Assembly: GCA_036346255.1 (NCBI GenBank)
Contig: CM070633.1
Span: 20,770,001-20,834,000 of the forward strand
Length of the DNA stretch: 64,000 nt
Source: Ampelocalamus luodianensis
Taxonomy: Eukaryota > Streptophyta > Magnoliopsida > Poales > Poaceae
Reading direction: 5' to 3'
Shown in pieces: positions 1-9,660 of this stretch; the stretch's first letter is position 1, and each line of letters starts with the position of its first letter. The notes under the pieces were generated by a model. It did no database searches and was not told the origin of the DNA. It saw only the letters and a list, made by a program, of their open reading frames with translations. Both the position numbers and the translations under genes were made by a program.

Positions 1-1769
1 CTCCACTCCCGTGGATAAAACATGAATTATGATGCATGAACTGAAGTATGAATTATGAAAGACATCATATATATACTCATGTATATAACACATAAGAAAA
101 TGACATAAACTTTGAATATTCTCATGGATATCAGAAAAACACAATACAGTCATCAAGCATGCATCATACTCCAAACATATGAATAACAAGGTACTTACCT
201 TCCGCGAAGCGCTGCGGTAGTAGGCAAAGAAGATGTCCCTAAACCCGAAGCCTCTCTGCCTACACAAGAAGTAATCGAAATAAATACAACATATAACTGA
301 GCGCTTCCAATAACGTTCTACAACGCCTTCCTGATAACCCACAACTAACTAGTTAGCTCTAATATGAAAACAGACTACTCAGGCACAACCCGAAACTGGA
401 CAGCAGAACGGTAAAAATCATATTTATTGGTCTGGAACTCGGAATGAGGTGAGACCAGTTTCTATGGATTCTTAACTGACATATCTACAATACTCTAGTT
501 GACAAGGTAACCCAATTCGGCCAATTTAATTTACTGACAGATAACTGAAACAGCAGAACGGAAACTGTCTACACAATTAAGACAGCAGTATTAAAACGAT
601 CATAACTTTTAATCTACAACTCCGAATTGAGAGTTCTTTAACAATATCAAAAGCTAAGACCAAGGCCTACAATAACATAGTTGGGTGAAATCCCTGCATT
701 TTCCATTATCACACTCATATTTTAAAAGACAACTTGACAATTTATTCTCGTTAGGATTCTGGACAGCAGAGACGAAAACTAACATAACTTTTTATCCGTA
801 CATCGGAATTCAGTGTTCTTGACGGACACCGAAAGCTAAGAACAAAACCTACATATGTCTAGGAGATGGACAACTCAAATTCGGCCTCTAACATCACGAA
901 ACAGACCCCGCAACATTCTGGACAGAATCGACTTTCTACTCGCAGCAATACGATCTAATCAAATATGAACCAAATCGCATCTACCACTAATCAAACTATG
1001 AGGATCGGCATTCGTTACCCTTGCAGCAACCAGGAAGCCGATGGTTGATCCACGAAGATGTTCCCCTCCTTCTTGATCAGCCAATTCCACGAAACACCGC
1101 TCCTACCTTCGCGAAGCCGCAGCGGGAGATCGGCACCAAGGGACGGCTCCGGGAGGTGGGAGTGCTGCACTAGGGGCTTGGGGCGGCAGCAATGGAGGTG
1201 GAGAAGGGGCTGCAACCAGCAGGGGGAGGCGCAAGATGGAGGGGGAAGGGGAGAGGAGGGAGGTGGCGGCCAAGGTGGGGAGGAGAGGGGGAAAAGGGGT
1301 GGATCGACATTCGTTACCCTTGCAGCAACCAGGAAGCCGATGGTTGATCCACGAAGATGTTCCCCTCCTTCTTGATCATCCAATTCCACGAAACACCGCT
1401 CCTACCTTCGTGAGAAGCCAGCAACGGGGAGATCGGCACCAAGGGACGGCCCGAGAGGGGTCTTTGCACTAGGGGCTTGGGCGGCGGCAATGGAGGTGGA
1501 GAAGGGCGCAACCAGCGGGGAGGCGCAAGATGGAGGAAGGGGAGAGGAGGAGGTGGCGGCCAAGGTGGGAGGAGAGGGGAAAAGGGCAGCTTGGGTTTTG
1601 GGGAGGGTGGCACGTCCCCAATGGCGGCCAGCCTCATGGGCCAAGGCCAGCCCAGTGCCAGAAAATGCGAAAACCCCTCTATTCTCTGATTAAACGTTTT
1701 TCCAAAGAAACCTTCTACTGATTAATTATTTTCTTCCAAAATTATTTCTAGCACTATCGGAGAATTACA
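1..1769 (-). mobile_element. Gypsy-type LTR, partial (family 'TGTAAT'), cut by window edge
   Basis: Read on the minus strand, this begins TGTAATTCTCCGATAG at 1769 and follows the same order of blocks as the plus-strand LTRs at 55388, 59728 and 62434: a start region, a GC-rich 'GGCCCA...GGCGGCCA' stretch near 1600-1650, a 'GGGTAAC' block, and repeated phrases like 'AGTTATGA' over roughly 560-900. The first 14 bases of the window are the reverse complement of sequence near 2255-2275 in the neighbouring LTR, so the terminal third lies outside the window. No coding sequence is credible here; GC-rich open frames at 1015-1720 exist on both strands and are LTR leader sequence. The family assignment is by shared order and wording of blocks, not by alignment. 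Confidence 0.7.
1002..1590. repeat. 299-bp tandem duplication inside the LTR
   Basis: The phrase GGATCG.CATTCGTTACCC occurs at about 1002 and again at about 1301, and the two following stretches of roughly 290 bases match closely with small indels. It duplicates the GC-rich purine-biased segment of the LTR. The other LTRs of the family in the window have one copy. Confidence 0.85.
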
Positions 1770-2257
1770 TTAATTTCTCTCAATTTGAATTGCATGCACA
1801 AAAGAAAGTCGGATATTACATTCGAGTTTCGATCAAGAGTTATCTTGTTTTCGTCTTTCTTGTCGAGGCGGTTTAGGCGTAATCGTTGGTTTTCGATTTA
1901 GAGCTTCTAGTTAAATATTGAATCGCTGGGAAAGCGTTGTAGGACGTTATTGAATAATATCATGTTCTTCGCATTCTTATTTCAGTTATTTAATTGTTTA
2001 AGAGGTGAAGCTTCGGGTTTAGGAGCACCATCGTTTCCTGCTAACGCGTTGCTTCGCGGAAGGCAAGTACACTGACGTTTGTATGAATTGTGTATGTTGG
2101 ATGCTGGATGTTCGTTCTGTGTTTTCATTTGATACGTGAGAAGTTCCGATGATTATGTTTCTTCCATATGTGAAATTCATGTGTTCAAAGATGATGCTGG
2201 TCGTTGTTCTTAAGTATATTCATGCACCCATGTTCAAGTCCGTCCACGGGAGTGGAG

Positions 2258-2442
2258 CTCCACGGGAGTGGAGTCTAAAGTCCCATCAATTCCAGTATGG
2301 GCATGTGAGTCCCACCATTCCAATGTGGGCAGTTTGGACACCCGTATGAAGCGTTCTTCATACGGTATTTTGGATCCCCGTATTTCGATAAATACGAGCT
2401 TAAGTGAGCACCGACGGGTGTGTCACTGGCTATACCGGTATA
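2258..2442 (+). other. Tandem hairpin cassette in LTR (copy 1 of 3)
   Basis: Successive inverted repeats lie almost end to end. They are CTCCAC/GTGGAG (2258-2273), CCCAT/ATGGG (2282-2301), CCCA.CATT/AATG.GGG (2311-2329), a 10-bp stem CCGTATGAAG/CTTCATACGG with loop CGTT (2342-2365), CGTATTT/AAATACG (2379-2396), AGTGA.CACC/GGTG.TCACT (2403-2427) and the palindrome TATACCGGTATA (2431-2442). Equivalent cassettes with different stem sequences occur at 56805 and 61254. The pairing is seen directly; a role in the RNA is inference. Confidence 0.8.
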
Positions 2443-2580
2443 TGCATGTGTGTAGTCCAATCCTTTGAATTTGAACATTCATCTCATATCTTCATAAGAA
2501 TTCATTTGTTGTATGTTCAGAGGTTGAGAAGAGATTGTCTTGTTCATGTTGGTTGTCTGTTCTTATTCATTGTACTTGCT

Positions 2581-2593
2581 GAGTCTTGGACTC
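2581..2593 (+). promoter_or_regulatory. LTR 3'-end hairpin GAGTC/GACTC
   Basis: GAGTCTTGGACTC is a perfect 5-bp stem with a 3-base loop, framed by TTGCT on the left and ACTCTTGC on the right. The same frame surrounds hairpins in other LTRs of the window. Confidence 0.7.
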
Positions 2594-2939
2594 ACTCTTG
2601 CTTTGTTTATTTATTTTTAGGTGATCGTTGATGAAGTTTCTCTTGGGAGGGAGTAGACATGCACTACTCAAATACATCACTTTACACTAGTTGAATAAAG
2701 GATCTGCTGCTACCTTACATTAGTGAATTGTTGGATTGTAATAAATAAACTTAGACTTGGATGGTACCTTCCTTATCATTGAGTTTGTTTAAATAACTGT
2801 TTATATTTATTGATTATTCGTTGATAGGATTATCTTAGTGGATCCAATATTATATTTCCGTTTATGTTCCAATTGTTGATGATCTACTTAACTTAGTTGA
2901 TGAATTACTTTGAAAATTATTCCGCTGTATGGTTACATG

Positions 2940-3051
2940 TTAGGTCTTTAGGTAACATTCTGGCTTCCGAATTGCCAGGGTGTTACAGTATTGTTGCCAT
3001 GTGTTGGAGTTTTAAGTAACATTTTGGTTTCTTCATAGTCAGGGTGTTACA
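2940..3051 (+). repeat. Duplicated LTR terminus
   Basis: Two copies of a roughly 50-base LTR end lie in tandem: TTAGGTCTTTAGGTAACATT..CAGGGTGTTACA ending at 2987, and GAGTTTTAAGTAACATT..CAGGGTGTTACA ending at 3051. They are separated by only 15 bases. This looks like the remnant of two LTR ends from recombination or nested insertion. Confidence 0.6.
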
Positions 3052-5052
3052 GTTTTTGCTGTCGCCGCCGGCCGCCATGCCGCCCCTTGCTCCGTGCGCC
3101 TAGAGCTCTTTTTGTGTTTCTTCTTCACTCCCCTCCTAGTGAAATTGTATCACTTCCAGGTGGCCCCCAAAGTCAGCCAAATCATTTAATCCAGAAAAAG
3201 AATATTCCCTCCTTATCAATTTCTATAATTTCATGTGAAATTCAAACTTTCGGGTGTTCGTCTCCTTCATACGAACTCCGATTCCATCGATTCAAATATC
3301 TAAAGTCATCTAATTTCAATATATATCTCTGAGAACCTAAATTATTTAATTTTGAGTTTATTTTATTTTAAATTTGGCTTATTTCGCGTATAGATTTGAC
3401 GACTTCGGAAAGCCAGATTTCGATGTCATTTCAGAATAGCAATTATTTGAGAAAGCAAAGTTACACTTTTGATCATGTTTGATCACATTATTTTAAATTA
3501 TGTATTCTATTTTAAATTATTATTGTATGCTTACTTTTATTCGAAATAATTTAAATTTCTATCTTTAAATTGTAGCTAAATCCCCATGCTTGTATAGCCA
3601 ATTTTTGTTGAGATAGGTAATATGGAGAATCAGTTTGGCTGTGATATATTTTGTAGTTAGAAATTGAAAAGATTAGATTATATGAATACATTATTATTGA
3701 ATATTAGATTATAGGAATACATTACTGTTGGATATTGGATTATAGCTGTACATTACTTCTGAATTAAATAAAGAAGGACATCTTGGCGGAATTAAATTGA
3801 TTTTAGTGATTGTTGGGGAATTAGTATTGGTCCCCAATCGAAAGAAGAAATTGGATTTAGACCAAATCTCTATAGAATTAAATGGATTATTAGCAATTAT
3901 TAGAGAATTAGTATTGAGAAATTGATCCAGTAAATGTGGTGATTAAAATATGAAAAGGATTAGACGTTCATAACAATTCATGGTGTTAATTTTGGTGGAT
4001 TGGGTGAATCATGAAATATGTGTAAATTTTGTGGAATTAATTGGATAATTGGATTATATTGGATATGATTGAATAGAGAAATTGGACTTCAACGAAATCT
4101 TAGTGGAAATAAATGTATTATTAGTGATTGTTGGTAATTTAGTAGTGGCAAACTGATCGAGTGTAGGTGATGAACAAAGAATGAAGTTGGATTATTATAG
4201 TAAGTTTTGAATGAAATTCATGTGCATTGGTTGAATTATACAGAATTGATGAAATTAGTGAAGTTAATTGAGTAGTAGTGTTTGGTTAATCTACAGTTGT
4301 TGGTGGACTAATGTAAACAATGATGTGGTAGATCAACAGACATAATAGATTGATTAGGAGAATATGATTCTAATATTGATGGTTGACTTACTGATTTGGA
4401 GTTGATAATTCTTGGACATTGAATCCCTCACACCTTGTCGCCCTAGATAAAACTCTAGTTAATACAATAGTATTGACAAGATGCTTTTGTGGAAAAATAT
4501 GCTTAGTCATGCTTAGACAAAAAAAAATCAATTCGGGAATTTTAGCCAAATATTCAATTATTGTTTAAAAATGAGTCTGTAGCATTGTTATGCCATAGAA
4601 ATTTGCAAATGATTTCAAAAGAAAAATAAAATAAAAACTGATTTAGACTTGGGCGAAATGAATAGTTAGTGGGTGCAAGTTTATGCACGGGCTCGTCTCA
4701 ATAAATGGTCAAGGCTCAGGGGTTACTGGAAGTCGCCCAAGTTGGTTAAAGACCGATGTTCGAGTCGCATCTTGCAAAGCTTCACTGTCCTACCACAAGT
4801 CTGGAGTGGAACAAACCTGGCTAAGTAATTTACAACATTTCAATGTGGTTGTGCGATCCGGTTGTGTGGGTGTTAGAATGTCCTACTTTTTATTGTCCCA
4901 CATGGCGCAAGAGAGGGTTTCCGTTTGGCATGAAACCTTGCAGCAGCGAAACCTTAGTAGGCATGACTACTTTGGGATAACGCATTGTAAAAAGTCTTGT
5001 GATAATCACTTAGTCGCACACCTATGGAAGTGTATGAAGCGGATATTATCTC

Positions 5053-5130
5053 TTATGGGTAAAATTGTACAACCTCTGCAGACTGTAAAACTGTTCGAAT
5101 AGTCGTGTCCACGGTCATGGACATGCTAAG
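5053..5130 (+). promoter_or_regulatory. Conserved dyad block of LTRs (copy 1)
   Basis: Order of elements: TATGGGTAAAATTGTACA, CCTCTGCAGA, TGTAAAACTGTTCGAATAG, then TGTCCACGGTCATGGACA. The last is an inverted repeat TGTCCA/TGGACA. The same order is found at 8465, 13031 (minus), 25374 (minus), 48206, 51729 and 54138 (minus). Confidence 0.8.
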
Positions 5131-5446
5131 CAAAACCACTCAAAGTTAGACTTTGGTTTTGATTTCAAAAGATTTTATCAAATGATTTTGGATAGTTTAT
5201 CCAAATGAGAATTTGGGCGGTTAGCCATATGATAGGAGGGTATCCTTCACCAGAAATGTATGGAGGTTATCCTACTATAAAACTTGTCAACTTAAAATCA
5301 CAAACTGATTTTTGATATAGAATAACTGGTTTGAAACTTAGTACAAATATTAAAGAAAACATTGCTTTTATGCAAATTCAACCACATAAGCCTTCCTTTG
5401 ATATATCCCTGCATGTATTATAATCTGTTATTGGGTGTAACTTGCA

Positions 5447-5480
5447 GAGTACATTTTTGTACTCACCCTTGCTTAATAAA
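5447..5480 (+). terminator. Hairpin plus AATAAA polyadenylation signal of LTR
   Basis: GAGTACATTTTTGTACTC (5447-5464) forms a 7-bp stem GAGTACA/TGTACTC with a 4-base loop. ACCCTTGCTT and AATAAA (5475-5480) follow directly. In LTR retrotransposons AATAAA marks the end of R, so this is the likely 3'-processing site. Confidence 0.7.
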
Positions 5481-5722
5481 ATATTGTCTAGAGGAGAAGG
5501 ACTTCGCTACCGGTGTGGATTTTGACGACTAGGCCGCTACCCCATTCGATTGCCTGTGGCAGATTTGCTGGGCTCTACTACTTTTTCGTCTTCCGCTGTA
5601 TTATTTTATTGTTAGCTTGTAAGCCATTCTTGTAATAAACTTTGATATATATTAACAAAGTTGGACGAATTATGGATGTTACCAGATTTATTTACTGTGT
5701 ACACTAGCTACTGTTCCAGGGA

Positions 5723-6433
5723 TGTAGGAACAAGGATAACCAACTAGAGGGGGGGTGAATAGGAGGTTATAAAAATTCTTGTGCTCTAATTGACAATTTT
5801 AACAATTAAGATCTTAAAAAAGAATTACTAGCACAAGTTTACAAGCAATGATCAATATTTGGTAAGGCAACTTAAGAATCTACCAATACTAGATACAATT
5901 ATAGCTAAGCAATTCTACACAAATAATTGCTAGAAAAGTAAATGCGGAATTAGTAAAGGAAAGAGATAAACCACAAGGAAGACAAATGATGTTTTCTCGT
6001 GATATCGAAGACTTACCAAACTTCACTAGTCCACGTTGAGGTAAGTCTAAACAAATTGGACTAGCTCCATGAATTAAACAAATTGGACTAGCTCCATGAA
6101 TTAACCCTTTGCACCTCGATTTCACTATGGATGCTCTTCCTCCACTTTGGAGATGGTGAGCTCCAAAATCACAACCGTTGTCGGGACTCTTCACACTCTT
6201 CTTGAAGGGATCACCGCGCAAAACTTCTCCAAGCCGTCTAGGTGCCGACAAGCACCAAGAGTAATAAATCATAGCGCTTGCTTGAAGATTATCAAGTACC
6301 AAAATGATCAACTAATGATGCAATGCACTTGAATGGCATTAATTACCAAAATCATTTTTAGGGGCCTAGATGCTTTCAATGGATTAGTGTTGAATACACA
6401 AAGGATCTAGTGGTATTACTCCTGGGTCCAACA
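5723..6433 (-). mobile_element. Copia-type solo LTR
   Basis: On the plus strand this starts TGTAGGAACAAGG, has CCAACTAGAGGGGGGGTGAA near the left end and ends GGGTCCAACA. Read on the minus strand it therefore begins TGTTGGACCC and ends with a CCCCCTCTAGTTGG-like tail, the same signature as the end of the copia LTRs at 33749 and 42822. The body matches the LTR beginning at 9661. An internal 27-bp direct repeat lies at about 6050-6103. No matching 5-bp flanks were found (AGGGA left, CTCTC right), so one edge may be eroded or the copy may lie at a deletion junction. Confidence 0.7.
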
Positions 6434-8464
6434 CTCTCCCTCCCTCTCCCTCTCTCACCGCCAAGCGGGACCCACCCGTCAGTGCCTCCCCTCCCCTTCT
6501 TCTTCCTCTAGCCCTTTTCTTCCTCTAGCCTGTCCGTCATGTGTGTCCGCCAAGCTCTTAAAGCCACCTGTTTCTTCCATTTTTCTCGCGCATTCAAGGA
6601 AAATGAAACCCCCCCTCTCTCTCTCTCCCAAACTCAATCCTGACCATTTCCCATCTTTTACTCACATTTGAGCCGTTACTCGCGGCAGTGAAGAACGGCT
6701 GCCCACAATCTCCCTCTCCGGTGCTCCTCCGCTCCTACAAATGGGAGCATCCCGTGTCCCTTCTCATCCTCATCTCATCCCCAAAGTTTCTCCTCCCCTC
6801 TCCCTTCCTCCTTGTCGCAGTCGCGTTTTTTCTCACTGTTAGTTGCAAACATTCCGCCCCGATGCGTCACCATCGAAGGAGCTCCACCGATGTTGTCTAT
6901 GCCGCTGGCTACGCCTTGATGCATTCTACGTTGTGCTTGCGCCTGCGCCGCAGGAGTGTCGCCAGAGCACCCAAGACGCTGTCGAGTCGAACGCGCCAGT
7001 GCCTCTCACCACGCTGCCAGCGAGCCCTACACGCCCAACCGCCATTGTGGTGAGCACCATCCTCCCTGTCCCTCCTTCTTTCATTTGCGCACCTCACCGC
7101 TGCCGCTGAACACCGGCGACCACCTATCCCTGTGCGCCGCTACCGCTGTCGTGCCACATGGCCGCCACACGTGTGCCATGTAGGACAAATCTGCCTCGTT
7201 AGTGCTCATGTGTCACACTGACGTGGCACAGCCTCGTCACCCACGCGCCTGGTCCATCGTGGACCAAGGCACCGTCTTATTGACTTGGTGCATAGACTAG
7301 AGCTCACATGTCATTCTCTATTTTGATTTTCATTAAGAAAAATAATTCAGCCGAAAAATGAAAAATCCTCAATGACATCATCATGATGCAATAAATTAGT
7401 TTTCCTTTAGAAAAATAATTCTAGAAATTCCATTTCTATCATTTCATTTGAATTTCAATCTTCCGAGAGCCTATTCTCCTTCGTTCGAGCTCCAATTCAA
7501 GTGATTTAAATTTCTAAATTCATCTAAATTCAATATCTATCTCCCAAAACCTAAATTATTTAATTTGGAGTTTATTTAAATTTGGCTTATTTTTGTGTAT
7601 AGATTTCGACGACTTCGGAGAACCAGGTTTTGAAGCTGTTTCAGAACAACAATTAATTGAGCAAGGCAAGTTACATGTTTGGTCATGTTTGATCCCAATA
7701 TTTTAAATTATTTCAATTCTATTTTAAATTATTACTGTATGCTTATTTGTATTCAATTTAATTTAAATTCCAGTTTCAAAACCGTAGTTATTCCTATTAC
7801 CATTGTATGGCCAACTTTGACATTACATTAAACATAGCTTAACACCTTAGAGGAAAATCTTGTTTATATAATAATATGAACTAGAACACTTTTGGAAAAT
7901 ATATACCTAGTCATGCTTGGAAAAAAAATATTCAATTTGGGGAATTTTAGACAAAGATTCAACTATGGATTCAAAATGAGTCTATGACATTATTATGCCA
8001 TAGAAATTTACAAATGATTTGAAAAGCAAAATAAAAACTGGTTTGGACTTGAGCGAAATGGATAGTTGGTGGGTCAAGTTTATGCACGGGCTCGTCTCCG
8101 TGAGTAGTCAAGGCCCAGGGGTTACTTTTGGAAGTCGCCCACTCAATTAAGGACCGATTTGCGAGCTGTGGATTGTAAGACCTTTCCATACTGTCACAAG
8201 TCTGGATTGGGACAGACCTGGCTAACTAATTTGCAACGTTTCACTGTAGTTGTGTCATCCTATTGTGTGGGTGTTAGAATGACCTACCTTTTATTATCCC
8301 ACATGGCGCAAGAGGGGGCTTCCGTTTGGTGTGAAACCTTACGTCAGCGAAACCTTAGCGGGCATAACTACTTTGGGATGGTGCATTGTAAAGACTTTAT
8401 GATAATCACTTAGTCGCACACCAATAGAAGTGTGTGAAACGGATATTATAAGTCGATTATCTCT

Positions 8465-8540
8465 TGTGAGTACAATTGTACAACCTCTGTAGAGTGTAAA
8501 ACTATTCGAATAGCTGTGTCCATGGTCATGGACATGCTGA
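8465..8540 (+). promoter_or_regulatory. Conserved dyad block of LTRs (copy 2)
   Basis: This contains the perfect 12-bp palindrome CTATTCGAATAG (8502-8513) and the dyad TGTCCATGGTCATGGACA just after it, preceded by GTACAATTGTACAACCTCTG. Confidence 0.8.
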
Positions 8541-8854
8541 GCAAAGCCTTTCGCAGATTAGACTATGATTTTGTTTTAAAATGATTTGACAAAAATGATT
8601 TGATGGATGTTCTTCCATATGGGAAATTGGGTAGAAAGCCTTGGTGTAAGGGGTTTAATCCTTCACCAAAAGTACATCTTGCACTAACTCGATAGTTTTA
8701 AAATCAAAGAATTTTAGATATAACATAGCTGCTTTGGAACATAGTAAATGTATTTAAAAATTCCAAACATTGCTTTTTTGCACAAATAACCATATAAGCC
8801 TTCATTTGATATATCCCTGCATGCATTATAATTTGTTATTGGGTGTAACTTGTT

Positions 8855-8888
8855 GAGTACATTTTTGTACTCACCCTTGCTTAATAAA
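8855..8888 (+). terminator. Hairpin plus AATAAA polyadenylation signal of LTR
   Basis: GAGTACATTTTTGTACTC at 8855-8872 is followed by ACCCTTGCTT and AATAAA at 8883-8888, identical in layout to 5447-5480. Confidence 0.7.
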
Positions 8889-8958
8889 AGGCTGCTACCG
8901 GTGTGGATCTCAATGACTAGGCTGCTACCCTAGTCGATTGCTTGTAGGCTTTTGCTGT

Positions 8959-9660
8959 TGTAACATCCCAATTTTCATGTCTTTTTAAAATTTTCAAAAT
9001 AAAAGGAGCGAGTTGAATTTTTCTTGAGTTAATTAAAGCCTAATTTAAAATTTTAGAAATAAAACAATTTAACATCAATAAATCAAACATCAATTAAATT
9101 AAAAACTTATTTATTTAATTTTCTAGATTTTCTTAGATTTTATCCAAGTTCTTTGTTATTTCTTGGAGTGCAGTTTAATTTATTTATTTTTCTATTTTCC
9201 AAAAAATGTCTTTTCTTTGTTGTAAAATTCAATTTAAATTAATTATTATAAAAGTGTCAGACTTTCTTTTGGAGTTTCTGCTATTATTTAAATCCTAGTC
9301 CAAAATTCAAATTGAAATTCCATTTCTCAAATCAAAACTCGTCGTCAAATTTCAAAATTCAAATTTCATAATTTGAATTTGTTTCCACAATTATCTTCGA
9401 GCCGAGCCCAATTCTTTTTCTCTGGTCTATTTTCTTTTTCCTTTTTTTTTTCTTCTTTTCCTTTTCTTTTGTTCTTTTTCATTCCTTTCTTTCTTTCTTT
9501 TTTTCTTTTTTTCTTTTCCTTCTTTCTTCTTCTTTCTTCTGCCTCTCTTCTTCTTCCTAGCTGTGCAGCCCTCGCCACGAGCGCCAGTCCTCACCACCAC
9601 GCCGTCCTCGCTGCCGGTGCTGCCCCTTCCACTGCACCTAGTGTTGCCTTTGCCCCCAAC
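8959..9660 (+). mobile_element. Gypsy-like LTR, 5' fragment (starts TGTAACATCCC)
   Basis: This starts TGTAACATCCCAATTTTC inside the family-C LTR, leaving GCTGT as left flank. The first 60 bases resemble the starts of the LTRs at 15467 (minus) and 22024. It runs through AT-rich sequence into a long T/C tract (about 9411-9560) and a GC-rich leader, and stops at 9660 where a copia-type LTR begins. The T/C tract produces purely compositional open frames on both strands. Confidence 0.65.

Larger units (their letters stand above)
1770..2987 (+). mobile_element. Gypsy-type LTR fragment (family 'TGTAAT'), plus strand
   Basis: This carries the right two thirds of an LTR related to those at 55388-57522 and 59728-62034. 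Present are a 'TTCGCGGAAGGCAAGTA' block at about 2054, the multi-hairpin cassette, the GAGTC/GACTC hairpin followed by CTTGC, and a terminal GGGTGTTACA at 2978-2987. The 5' third is missing; it is replaced at 1769/1770 by the oppositely oriented LTR. No primer binding site follows 2987, so this is a fragment or solo LTR rather than the 5' LTR of an element. Confidence 0.7.
3052..5722 (+). mobile_element. Gypsy-like LTR fragment, family C, plus strand
   Basis: This shares long stretches with 6434-8958: the 3230-3470 region matches 7430-7670, 4510-5130 matches 7920-8540, and 5380-5540 matches 8790-8940. It contains a conserved dyad block (5053-5130) and a GAGTAC/GTACTC hairpin followed by AATAAA, both typical of the LTRs here. 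The left end lacks a TG terminus. The right end is cut at 5722 by a copia-type LTR. No coding capacity is seen; small open frames such as 4683-5102 cover the shared LTR text and recur in the sister copy at 8159-8413 in a drifted form. Confidence 0.7.
6434..8958 (+). mobile_element. Gypsy-like LTR fragment, family C (second copy)
   Basis: Sister copy of 3052-5722. The left part (6434-7300) is pyrimidine-rich, with 'GGGACCCACCCGTCAGTG' as in other LTR leaders of the window. The right part carries the shared dyad block and hairpin. It is cut at 8958 by the next LTR. Open frames at 6688-7183 are GC-rich LTR leader and show no recognisable domain. Confidence 0.65.

Noticed and set aside
1015..1720. 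Several overlapping 60-120 codon frames on both strands
   Set aside because: They lie in the GC-rich, tandemly duplicated LTR leader. All frames are proline/glycine/arginine-rich by composition and none has a domain.
5723..6433. Target-site duplication for the solo LTR
   Set aside because: AGGGA and CTCTC flank it; no match, so no duplication is claimed.
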